A stretch of 64,000 bases of DNA from Jannaschia faecimaris (GTDB lineage: Bacteria > Pseudomonadota > Alphaproteobacteria > Rhodobacterales > Rhodobacteraceae), in contig NZ_FNPX01000004.1 in the NCBI RefSeq assembly GCF_900107415.1, positions 212,644-276,643 on the forward strand, read 5' to 3'. Below, piece by piece: positions 53,523-61,386 of the stretch. Position 1 is the stretch's first letter; every line of letters starts with the position of its first letter. The translations under genes were made by a program, and so were the position numbers. Under the pieces are notes generated by a model. It did not search any database. It worked only from the letters and a program-made list of their open reading frames with translations, and was not told the origin of the DNA.

Positions 53523-53969
53523 AAGTAAAATCGTGGTCGCCACCGTCGAAAGATGAGCTTGCTTGAATGTCGGGTTCGCTGGGCTGAAAGAGGCTAAGCC
53601 GCTTGGATGCTGACCCTGCGAACGGGAAGCGCGAAATTTGGATCGACTGGGTAAGATTTGCACCCAACAGGCACCCACCCACCTCGGCTTCGCATGACGG
53701 CACGGCAAGTTGCGGCCCGGTCAGATGTGGACGCCGTTCATTGCGGTTATTTTGCCTGCTGAAAGGGTACGTGTCCAAGTTTGGCGAATTCCTCGGACGG
53801 GTCGCGCAGGCCCTGCGCACCATTTTTCAACGAAATCCCATTTGCGTTTCGCAGCGGCCCTGAGGGGCGGTTATCGGCTGTCTGCCGGCCTGGTTGCAGC
53901 GCTGGCGATGCGCGGCTCGTGCCTTGCTTGGACGGGCGAGCATCGCTTCAATCCGCCCTTGGGGCGTGG
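53523..53969. other. 447-bp stretch with no recognised gene
   Basis: Several overlapping open frames cross this stretch but none has a family signature, good start or ribosome site. It lies between the GntR operon promoter and the 3' end of mbfA. It may be decayed sequence. No inverted-repeat ends, transposase motif or tRNA is visible. Confidence 0.4.
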
Positions 53970-54959
53970 CTAGGCCGCGCCTATGAACATACCGATGGCA
54001 AAGACCAGCGCGCCGCCCAGCGTGACCTGAAACATCGCGCGGGGCCACGGAGTCTCCATATAGCGGTGCTGAATCCAGGTGATCGCCAGCAACTCCACAA
54101 CTACGACCACGATGGCGGTGATCGTCGCGATCCAAAAATCGGGGATGAGGTAAGGCAGCGCGTGGCCAAGGCCGCCCAAGGTCGTCATCACGCCCGCCGA
54201 CAACCCGCGCTTGAGCGGTGAGCCGCGCCCCGAAATCACACCATCGTCCGACGCGATCTCGGTAAATCCCATCGACACACCCGCGCCAAGGGCGGCGGCA
54301 AGGCCCACAAGGAAAGTCTGCCAAGTGTCCCCCGTCGCAAAGGCTGCCGCGAAGACAGGTGCAAGGGTCGAGACGGACCCGTCCATCAGGCCCGCAAGCC
54401 CCGGTTGCACCCATGTCAGGACAAAACGTCGATGCGCGGATTTGTCTTCCTCCTCGATTGCATCGGGCGAGAGATGCTCCTCCGCCAATCGTTGTGCGAC
54501 GTCGCTGTGGCCCCGCTCGGCCTGGGCCAGGTCGCCCAGAAGCTTGCGCGTGCCCGGATCGGTCGTGCGCGCGGCGGCTGCGTCATAGAACCGGGCGGCC
54601 TGCTGCTCCATCGCTTCGGCCTCCCCGCGAATCTTGTCGATGGGCAGGTTCGCGCGCAGCCAGTCCGGCTTGCGGGCGTAGAACCCGCGCACGTGTTCCC
54701 GGCGGATCAGCGGGATATGGTCGCCAAACCTTGCCGCGTAGTGGTCGATCAGGCGGCGGCGATGTTCGTTTTCTTCTTCGGCCATGCCCTCGAACACAGC
54801 TGCCGATGCCGGATGCTCCGCGCGCAGCCCATCGGCGTAGTCGAGATAGATGCGCCCGTCCTCCTCCTCCGCCGAGATGGCGAGTGCGAGAACTTCCCGC
54901 TCGCTTAGCGAGGCGAAATCACGGGCACCACTGCGGGTGAAAGATCCGAATAGGTTCAT
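53970..54959 (-). CDS. mbfA: MbfA-type membrane-bound ferritin / VIT1-family iron exporter
   Basis: The 329-residue fusion has an N-terminal rubrerythrin/erythrin-like ferritin domain (residues ~15-165) with di-iron glutamates: AISAEEEDGRIYLDYADG, GMAEEENEHRRRLIDHY, EAMEQQAARFYDAAA and LAQAERGHSDVA. A C-terminal Vit1/Ccc1 membrane domain follows (WVQPGLAGLMDGSVSTLAP, GAGVSMGFTEIASDDG, GLGHALPYLIPDFWIATITAIVVVVVELLAI). In Agrobacterium and Bradyrhizobium MbfA exports iron and protects from peroxide and acid under Irr control. I could not find a clear Irr box in the 193-bp upstream region. The start at 54959 follows GGGGTG. Confidence 0.92.
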   Translation of the reverse strand: MNLFGSFTRSGARDFASLSEREVLALAISAEEEDGRIYLDYADGLRAEHPASAAVFEGMAEEENEHRRRLIDHYAARFGDHIPLIRREHVRGFYARKPDWLRANLPIDKIRGEAEAMEQQAARFYDAAAARTTDPGTRKLLGDLAQAERGHSDVAQRLAEEHLSPDAIEEEDKSAHRRFVLTWVQPGLAGLMDGSVSTLAPVFAAAFATGDTWQTFLVGLAAALGAGVSMGFTEIASDDGVISGRGSPLKRGLSAGVMTTLGGLGHALPYLIPDFWIATITAIVVVVVELLAITWIQHRYMETPWPRAMFQVTLGGALVFAIGMFIGAA

Positions 54960-55152
54960 TGCAAACACCCCGTCAATTTCTTTGGTCGTTGAAGTCCAGG
55001 AATTCTGCCGTTCCGACACCTTGGCTGTCTAGCGCAATCCGGTCGGGTTTGGAGATTGAAGCCCACAATGAAAAGGCCAGCGTCACTAACATGTGCTGCG
55101 GGGTGTCTTCCCACTTGTTTCAGAGCGACCGGATGGACCCGAGCGATGGAAA

Positions 55153-55851
55153 TCAACGCGCAGGTTGTTGCAGCAACTCCCGCAGGCTTCGAGTCTGGAC
55201 GGGACGTTCCCGTAGGTCGAGCGCCGAATTCAGGTCGACCAGGTGGCTGCGCATCAGGTCCTCTGCATTCTGTTCGTCCGCATCGGCAATCGCCTGGACG
55301 AGGGCGTGATGCGCGTGGCTTTCGCATAGCGCGCTCTCGCGTCTCCAATACAGCGCGATGATCAGCGATGATCGGGCGATCAAGGTTTCGATGAACCGTC
55401 CGATCGTTTCCTGATCGGCGATCCGCGCAATCTCGATATGAAACAGCCCGGACAGGTTGACGGCGCGACCATTGTCGCCGTCCGCCATGGCCGCATGCTC
55501 CTCGGTGACGTGCTGCCTGAGGATGTTGATGTCCCGCCCGGTCGCCCGCGTCGCGGCCGATCGGGCCGTGCGCGGCTCCAGCAAGGCGCGTGCTTCGAAG
55601 ACTTCACGGGCTTCGCGCGGGCTGGGGTGCGCAACAAAGGCCCCCTTATGGCGCTGAATCTCGACCAGTTGGACATGTGCAAGGGACTGAAGCGCCGCCC
55701 GAACGACGGTTCGCGAGACGCTGTAAACGTCCCCGATCTCATCCTCGCCCAGTTTTGTGCCAGGCGCGAGCCGATGTTCGTGGATCGCCAAGGACAGGGC
55801 ATTCGCCACCATCTCGGTCGCATCCGTCGGCTTGGGGGGTGGCTTTTGCAT
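55153..55851 (-). CDS. GntR-family (FCD) regulator
   Basis: The 232-residue FadR-subfamily regulator has a winged helix at about residues 12-75 (ANALSLAIHEHRLAPGTKLGEDEIGDVYSVSRTVVRAALQSLAHVQLVEIQRHKGAFVAHPS) and an FCD domain whose histidines (LFHIEIARIAD, HAHHALVQAI) could bind metal and a carboxylate ligand. It is divergent from the PotA-like transporter operon, with a TTGTATACAA palindrome between. It is therefore the likely regulator of that uptake system. Confidence 0.88.
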   Translation of the reverse strand: MQKPPPKPTDATEMVANALSLAIHEHRLAPGTKLGEDEIGDVYSVSRTVVRAALQSLAHVQLVEIQRHKGAFVAHPSPREAREVFEARALLEPRTARSAATRATGRDINILRQHVTEEHAAMADGDNGRAVNLSGLFHIEIARIADQETIGRFIETLIARSSLIIALYWRRESALCESHAHHALVQAIADADEQNAEDLMRSHLVDLNSALDLRERPVQTRSLRELLQQPAR

Positions 55852-55944
55852 GATGGGTATCGCTGTTTTCCGGCAGAATCACAGATGACCGACCTGACCT
55901 GTCGGAACAAGGTGCACCAAGGTTGCGCGCAATGTCTGTCGGAA

Positions 55945-55954
55945 TTGTATACAA
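55945..55954. promoter_or_regulatory. GntR/FadR-type operator TTGTATACAA
   Basis: This perfect 10-bp palindrome matches the common FCD-GntR operator style (TNGTATACNA). It lies 94 bp upstream of the GntR start and 143 bp upstream of the potA-like start, in the divergent promoter region. Confidence 0.65.
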
Positions 55955-56096
55955 CATTGTGTTCAGAGCTTAAGCGGCGGCGTCAGATTCCGATGAAATA
56001 CGCGCCGTTTTCAAGCCGGGGGACAGCGAGCCGCAACTTTCATTTGAATTAGGAGCATCCTGCCCGCCCAGTCGGAAGGACTGGTTGGGGGCCTGA

Positions 56097-57083
56097 ATGA
56101 CGACTGCAAAACAAGATCTGGAACTGGTCGCCGTCACCAAGCGGTATGGCAACACCGTTGCGGTCGACGCGATCCAGCACAGGTTCAAGCCCGGATCCTA
56201 TGCGTGCCTTTTGGGGCCTTCCGGTTGTGGAAAGTCCTCAACCCTGCGGATGATCGCCGGGCACGAAAGCGTAACCGACGGGTCGATCCTCTTGGGTGGG
56301 CGCGATATTTCCGGCTTAGCCCCGGCGCAGCGCGGCACGGCCATGATGTTTCAGAACTACGCCCTGTTTCCGCATCTCAGCGTTATCGAAAATGTGGCAT
56401 TCAGCCTCAAGATGAAGGGGGTAGACGCCCCGCAGCGCCGTAAAAAAGCCGGTGAGATGCTTGAGTTGGTCGATCTGACCGCGCTGAGTGATCGTCTGCC
56501 GGATCAGTTGTCCGGAGGTCAGCAACAGCGGGTCGCGCTGGCCCGTGCATTGATCACGCGGCCAGAAGTCCTGCTGTTGGACGAGCCGCTCTCTGCGCTG
56601 GACCCATTCTTGCGGGTTCGGATGCGCAGCGAGCTCAAGAAGCTCCAGAAGGAACTCGGGATCAGTTTTATCCATGTCACCCACGGCCAGGACGAGGCCT
56701 TGGCTTTGGCCGACGAGATCGTGGTGATGAATAACGCAGTGATAGAGCAGGCGGGCCCCGCCCGCGAAGTGTTCAACGCACCGAGGACCCGTTTCGTGGC
56801 GCAATTCATGGGTGGCCACAACGTAATCGCCTTGCCCGAGGGGCATTACGCGATCCGATCGGATGCCATCAATGTCACCGCGCCCGAGGCGGGTCTTCTT
56901 GATGGGTGCGTCACCGCCGTCGAATATCAGGGCACACACGTGTCGATTATTTCACGGATCGTGGGGGACGAAGAGATCACTGCCCTGGTTCCTGACAACC
57001 TATTCTTTTCCACCCCGCATCATCCCGGCGACCGCATCGGTCTGCGTTGGGACGCCGAAAACTTGCACCAACTGACTGCATAA
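56097..57083 (+). CDS. Spermidine/putrescine-type ABC transporter ATPase (PotA-like)
   Basis: The 328-residue ATPase has Walker A LLGPSGCGKSSTLRMIAG, Q-loop MMFQNYALFPHL, signature LSGGQQQRVALARAL, Walker B VLLLDEPLSALDP and the H-loop FIHVTHGQDEAL. A short C-terminal TOBE domain follows (IRSDAINVTAPEAGLLDGCVTAVEYQGTHVSI). It energises the importer encoded by the next three genes. The substrate is not known; the PotABCD group moves polyamines, amino-acid derivatives and similar cations. The first gene of a rightward five-gene operon. Confidence 0.92.
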   Translation: MTTAKQDLELVAVTKRYGNTVAVDAIQHRFKPGSYACLLGPSGCGKSSTLRMIAGHESVTDGSILLGGRDISGLAPAQRGTAMMFQNYALFPHLSVIENVAFSLKMKGVDAPQRRKKAGEMLELVDLTALSDRLPDQLSGGQQQRVALARALITRPEVLLLDEPLSALDPFLRVRMRSELKKLQKELGISFIHVTHGQDEALALADEIVVMNNAVIEQAGPAREVFNAPRTRFVAQFMGGHNVIALPEGHYAIRSDAINVTAPEAGLLDGCVTAVEYQGTHVSIISRIVGDEEITALVPDNLFFSTPHHPGDRIGLRWDAENLHQLTA

Positions 57084-57098
57084 CAAGGAGCCACGAAC

Positions 57099-58379
57099 AT
57101 GATCGACAAGACGCAAAAGATTTCCCGCCGCAACGTGCTGAAGGGCGCGACGGCGACCGCGGCCTTCGCTGGCGGCACCACCCTGGGCGCGCCGATGATC
57201 TGGGCGCAGAACATCAAGGACATCACCCTGCGCCAGTTCGGGACCGGTGTGTCGAACCTGAACGAGGTTGCGGCCAAGGTGAAGGAAGATCTGGGTTTCA
57301 ACCTTGAGATGACCGCCCTTGATACCGACAGCGTGACGCAGCGGGCCGCCACCCAGCCCAACAGCTTCGACATTGCCGACATCGAATACTTTATCTGCAA
57401 GAAGGTCTGGGCCGCAGGCAACCTTCAGGCCATGGATACGACCAAGCTGGACAATTACGACAAGATCGTGGGCATCTTCCGGAACGGCAAGCTGACGCCC
57501 GAAAGCACTATCGCCCAAGGCACGGCACCCCACACCGTCGGCTTTACCAGCGGCCAGAACGGCACCGACTTCGTACAGGAAGAGTCGGGTTGGATGACCT
57601 TGATTCCGACGATTTACAACGCCGACACGCTGGGCATCCGCCCCGACCTGATCGGGCGTCCGATCTCGAACTGGTCGGAGCTTCTGAACCCGGAGTTCAA
57701 GGGCAAGGCCTCGATCCTCGACATCTCGTCTATAGGGATCATGGACATGGCGATGGTCGTTGAGTCGATGGGCGAATACACCTACCCCGACAAGGGAAAC
57801 ATGACCCGTGAAGAGATCGATATGACGATCGGAATCTTCACCGAGGCCAAGAAGAACGGCCAGTTCCGTGCCTTCTGGAAGTCCTTCGACGAGAGCGTCA
57901 ACCTGATGGCCTCGGGTGAGGTCGTGATCCAGTCGATGTGGTCGCCCGCCATCACCGCCGTCAAGTCGCGGGGGATTCCATGCGTCTACCAACCCTTGGA
58001 AGAGGGCTACCGCAGCTGGGGCGGTGGTCTGGGTATCTCGGCGGCTTTGTCGGGGCTCGAGCTGGAAGCGGCCTATGAGTACATCAACTGGTACCTGTCG
58101 GGTTGGGTCGGCGGCTTCCTGATGCGCCAGGGCTACTACTCGGCCGTGCCGGAAACCTCCAAGGCGTTCATGTCCGCGGACGAGTGGGGCTACTGGTTCG
58201 AAGGCAAGGAAGCCGCAGGCGACATCACCTCGCCCTTCGGTGACAAACTGGCCGGTTCAGGCGACACACGCGATGGCGGATCCTTCGAGGAGCGCATGGG
58301 TGCGGTCGCCTGCTGGAACTCTGTCATGGACGAGAATCAGTACATGGTCCGCAAATGGAACGAATTCGTCGCCGCGTGA
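57099..58379 (+). CDS. Periplasmic solute-binding protein, PotD/family 1-like, Tat signal
   Basis: The 426-residue binding protein starts with a twin-arginine signal (SRRNVLKGATATAAFAGGT...; cleavage near WAQN), so it is probably exported folded by Tat. Mature-region landmarks are LRQFGTGVSNLNEV, SFDIADIEYFICKKVWAAG, WMTLIPTIYNADTLGIRPDLIG, WSELLNPEFKGKASILD, LMASGEVVIQSMWSPAITAVKSRG and EYINWYLSGWVGGFLMRQGYYS. It is longer than typical PotD (~350). It starts 15 nt after the ATPase. A strong hairpin follows its stop. Confidence 0.9.
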   Translation: MIDKTQKISRRNVLKGATATAAFAGGTTLGAPMIWAQNIKDITLRQFGTGVSNLNEVAAKVKEDLGFNLEMTALDTDSVTQRAATQPNSFDIADIEYFICKKVWAAGNLQAMDTTKLDNYDKIVGIFRNGKLTPESTIAQGTAPHTVGFTSGQNGTDFVQEESGWMTLIPTIYNADTLGIRPDLIGRPISNWSELLNPEFKGKASILDISSIGIMDMAMVVESMGEYTYPDKGNMTREEIDMTIGIFTEAKKNGQFRAFWKSFDESVNLMASGEVVIQSMWSPAITAVKSRGIPCVYQPLEEGYRSWGGGLGISAALSGLELEAAYEYINWYLSGWVGGFLMRQGYYSAVPETSKAFMSADEWGYWFEGKEAAGDITSPFGDKLAGSGDTRDGGSFEERMGAVACWNSVMDENQYMVRKWNEFVAA

Positions 58380-58389
58380 CGAATACGCT

Positions 58390-58414
58390 GGCGCGCGTGG
58401 CTTTCACGCGCGCC
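58390..58414 (+). repeat. Perfect 10-bp GC hairpin after the binding-protein gene
   Basis: GGCGCGCGTG (58390-58399) and CACGCGCGCC (58405-58414) with loop GCTTT lie 10 nt after the stop and 24 nt before the permease start. There is no U-run. It likely stabilises the 3' end of the binding-protein message for higher expression than the permeases. Confidence 0.6.
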
Positions 58415-58437
58415 GCACATCAAGTGAAAGACCTCAG

Positions 58438-59292
58438 ATGCGCGAACGCCCGAACCTGATCGGCTGGCTCATGGTGTCGCCCCTGGCGGCCGTGTTGTTG
58501 ATCTTCCTGATCCTGCCGATCGTGATGATCGTGATCGTCAGCTTTTGGACCGCTACCGAATTCTCCATCATCCCGGCATTCTCATGGGAGAATTACGAGT
58601 TCCTCTTCGGCTCCTCGGTGACGTTCCGCGTGTTCATGAACACGTTCAAATACGCCGTGCTGACCTGGGCCTTCACGTTCGTGATCGGGTTCACCGTCGC
58701 CTACTATCTGGCTTTCCACATCCGCACCCAGACATGGCAAATCGCGCTGTTCCTGCTGTGCACGATTCCTTTCTGGACCTCCAACATCATCCGCATGATT
58801 TCCTGGATTCCGTTTCTGGGACGGAACGGAATTGCGAATTCGACGCTTATCTCATGGGGCGTGATTGATCAGCCTGTCGAATGGCTGCTGTTCTCGGATT
58901 TTGCCGTGGTCCTGGCCTTCGTCCACCTTTACACGTTGTTCATGGTTGTCCCGATCTTCAACACGATGATGCGGATCGACAAATCCTTGGTGGAGGCGGC
59001 ACGTGATGCTGGGGCCAATGGCATCCAGATCCTGTGGAACGTGATCCTGCCGCTAACGAAACCGGGCATCATGATCGGCACGATCTTCGTGGTTACGCTG
59101 GTGATGGGTGATTTCATCACGGTCCGTTTCATGTCGGGGTCGCAGTCGGCGAACGTCGGCCGGCTCATCTCCAACGACATCGCGCTGCTGCAATACCCCT
59201 CGGCCTCGGCCACGGCGATTGTCCTGCTGCTGACGGTGCTGATCGTGATCGGCATCCTGTTGCGCTTCGTCGACATTCGCAAGGAGTTGTAA
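58438..59292 (+). CDS. ABC transporter permease (PotB-like)
   Basis: The 284-residue permease has about six membrane segments (PNLIGWLMVSPLAAVLLIFLILPIVMIVIVSFW first). It has the BPD_transp_1 region with the EAA loop MRIDKSLVEAARDAGANGIQILWNVILPLTKPGIMIGTIF. The start at 58438 (MRERPN) follows a weak AAAGACC site; upstream in-frame extension overlaps the binding-protein gene and is rejected. Its TAA overlaps the next ATG by one base. Confidence 0.92.
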   Translation: MRERPNLIGWLMVSPLAAVLLIFLILPIVMIVIVSFWTATEFSIIPAFSWENYEFLFGSSVTFRVFMNTFKYAVLTWAFTFVIGFTVAYYLAFHIRTQTWQIALFLLCTIPFWTSNIIRMISWIPFLGRNGIANSTLISWGVIDQPVEWLLFSDFAVVLAFVHLYTLFMVVPIFNTMMRIDKSLVEAARDAGANGIQILWNVILPLTKPGIMIGTIFVVTLVMGDFITVRFMSGSQSANVGRLISNDIALLQYPSASATAIVLLLTVLIVIGILLRFVDIRKEL

Positions 59293-60131
59293 TGGAACCG
59301 CGTTCCCGGTCTTTCTGGCTGCTCACAGCGTTCTTCGCGCTGTTTCTGCTGTTTCTTTACGGCCCCACGATCACCATCGGCATCCTGTCGTTTCAGGGGG
59401 AAGGCGGCGGTCTGACGTTCCCCATGCGCGGTGTCTCGCTCTACTGGTTCCGGGATCTGTTCGAGGAGCAGGCCGTCGGCGACATCTGGGGCAGTTTCAG
59501 CCGCAGCCTGATCCTGGGGTTGATGGTCATGGTGACGACGATCGTCGTCTCGGTCATGGGCGGCCTCGCCTTTCGCAAGCGTTTCGCGGGGTCGGCCGTT
59601 TTGTTCTACCTGATCATCACGGCGCTGGTGATCCCATCCATCCTGATTTCCCTTGGGGTCGGCCTATTGTTCTCTCAATCGGGTTTGACCGTCCACTGGT
59701 CAACGTCGGGGTTCGGGGCGCAGTTGACATGGACGTTGCCCTTCGGCCTGTTAATCATGTTTGCCGTCTTCAATCGGTTCGACAAAAGCTATGAGGAGGC
59801 GGCGCGTGATTTGGGGGCCACGCCGTGGCAGACGATCCGTCATGTCGTTCTGCCGATCATCGCGCCGTCGCTTATCGGCGTGGCATTGTTCGGCTTCACG
59901 CTCAGCTATGACGAGTTTGCGCGCACCTTACTGACGGCCGGCAGTTACAACACGCTACCGCTGGAAATCTACGGCATGACCACCAACGTGACTTCGCCGG
60001 TCCTTTACGCCCTAGGCACACTGACGACGGTCTTCTCGCTGATCATCATCGCGGTCTTTCTGTGCATCGCGCTGCTGAGCAACCGGCGCAAGGCAAAGGC
60101 CGCCAACGATGCGGGCAAGGGGATGATATGA
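59292..60131 (+). CDS. ABC transporter permease (PotC-like)
   Basis: The 279-residue inner-membrane permease has an N-terminal segment (SFWLLTAFFALFLLFLYGPTITIGILSF) and the EAA loop FDKSYEEAARDLGATPWQTIRHVVLPIIAPSLIG, followed by FTLSYDEFARTLLTAG. It partners the PotB-like protein. It overlaps both neighbours (TAATG before, ATGA after), so the racemase downstream is translationally coupled to transport. Confidence 0.93.
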   Translation: MEPRSRSFWLLTAFFALFLLFLYGPTITIGILSFQGEGGGLTFPMRGVSLYWFRDLFEEQAVGDIWGSFSRSLILGLMVMVTTIVVSVMGGLAFRKRFAGSAVLFYLIITALVIPSILISLGVGLLFSQSGLTVHWSTSGFGAQLTWTLPFGLLIMFAVFNRFDKSYEEAARDLGATPWQTIRHVVLPIIAPSLIGVALFGFTLSYDEFARTLLTAGSYNTLPLEIYGMTTNVTSPVLYALGTLTTVFSLIIIAVFLCIALLSNRRKAKAANDAGKGMI

Positions 60132-60766
60132 TCGTTCTCATCAACCCCAACAGCACCGAGTCCATGACCACCGAGATGGTCGCAACCGCGACCGAACTTG
60201 GCGTGTCTGTTGAAGGCTGGACGTCCCATGGTGGACCTGCCGCAATTCAGGGTCCTGACGACGGGAAAGCCTGTGTTCCACCGTTGCTGAAACTGGTGCA
60301 GAAGGCGTCGGACTCCGGCGCGACAGCGATCATCATCGGGTGTTTTGATGACACCGGTCTCGGTCCCGCCCGCGAAATCGCCGACTGTCCGGTGATTGGA
60401 GTTGGTCAGGCCGCGTATCACATGGCGATACTTGCCGGGCGACGGTTTTCGGTCGTGACGACGTTGAAGGTTTCCGTGCCGGTTTTGACGCAGAACATCC
60501 AGGCCTATGGATTCGACCGCCATTTGGGCCGCGTACGTTCCAGCGGGGTTCCCGTCCTTGCGCTTGAGGCCGATCCTGTCGGTGCCGGTGCCAAGGTCAT
60601 CGCCGAGATTGACCGTGCCGCCGCCGAAGACGCCGTCGACAGCGTGGTACTCGGCTGTGCCGGGATGGTCGGAATACCCGACCTCTATGGCAAGGGGCGG
60701 AAGATACGTCTGATCGATGGCGTCAAATCGGCCGTGCGGATCGCGGCGCATTTGCAGACCGTATAA
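60128..60766 (+). CDS. Asp/Glu/hydantoin racemase-family protein
   Basis: The 212-residue protein has the two-cysteine racemase fold: IVLINPNSTESMT at the start, IIIGCFDDTGLGPAR with the first catalytic cysteine, VIGVGQAAYHMA, and VVLGCAGMVGIPD with the second. This is the HyuE/Dcg1 (hydantoin or allantoin racemase) branch. Coupled to the transporter by ATGA, it probably racemises the imported compound, such as a hydantoin, allantoin or N-carbamoyl amino acid. No hydantoinase or carbamoylase is in the window. A hairpin follows the stop. Confidence 0.87.
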   Translation: MIVLINPNSTESMTTEMVATATELGVSVEGWTSHGGPAAIQGPDDGKACVPPLLKLVQKASDSGATAIIIGCFDDTGLGPAREIADCPVIGVGQAAYHMAILAGRRFSVVTTLKVSVPVLTQNIQAYGFDRHLGRVRSSGVPVLALEADPVGAGAKVIAEIDRAAAEDAVDSVVLGCAGMVGIPDLYGKGRKIRLIDGVKSAVRIAAHLQTV

Positions 60767-60782
60767 GATGGCCGCGAATTGA

Positions 60783-60806
60783 GGGGAACGACGCGTGTCG
60801 TTTTCC
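60783..60806 (+). terminator. Possible terminator after the racemase gene
   Basis: GGGGAACGAC and GTCGTTTTCC can pair over 10 positions with two G-T wobbles around a GCGT loop, 16 nt after the stop. T residues lie inside the 3' arm rather than after it, so strength is uncertain. Confidence 0.45.
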
Positions 60807-61386
60807 ATATGATTACTGCGTCTGTGGCCTGATCCACAAAGCGAATGGCCGCACAGCTCGTGCCATTGTCGCTGCGGTGGCGTAGGCCGGGAGCATTGGC
60901 GGGACCGCCGGATCATCGTTTGATATGCAACCGAGCAGCGATTGACCATGATGCGAACTGGCCCAACCTTCGTCAGCGGTGAATGAGATTTCCGAGACTG
61001 CGCCCGGAGTATGATCCTGTCATCCGTGAGTCACGCGTTCATTAACGTGCGTTAATGCCCCGGCCCTAACCTTCGTGAATGTTCGGCACTTGGAGTCATA
61101 GGTACGGAAATGAGGGTATGATGCATCGTCTTCATGCCTTTCCGACCTTGGTGCCTGAGCCGGTTGTTCGGTCGTGGCAAGCCGGGATTTCGTGGCGAAG
61201 ATAATCTGGCTCATTGGAGAGCCGAAAACGGGAATCTTGGATACCTCAAAATAGCGTTCTGTCATGCAATTGCGATACGGGCCCGGCCAATACGAAATTC
61301 TTCATAGGCAGGCTATCGGCCATGAACGGCGGCCTTCGCATGGGCTTGGCCGCGCGGAACCGTGGCGCGACAGGATGAAGGCGAAT
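60807..61386. other. phaC upstream region, no convincing gene
   Basis: This 580-bp region is lower in GC than its surroundings. A leftward 81-codon frame (61020-61265) has no recognisable content, and I do not call it. It contains the 18-bp palindrome at 61040-61057 and presumably the phaC promoter. Confidence 0.45.
61040..61057. promoter_or_regulatory. Operator-like palindrome upstream of phaC
   Basis: CATTAACG-TG-CGTTAATG is a perfect 8+2+8 palindrome in the middle of the 580-bp intergenic region, about 330 bp before the preferred phaC start. It has the size and symmetry of a dimeric repressor site. The binding protein is unknown. Confidence 0.5.

Noticed and set aside
54960..55152. GGAATTCT near 55008 as an Irr iron-control box upstream of mbfA
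   Set aside because: Only a partial match to the TTTAGAA-N-TTCTAAA type; not enough to call.
61020..61265. 81-aa leftward ORF upstream of phaC
   Set aside because: No ribosome site, no recognisable content, and it covers the regulatory palindrome.
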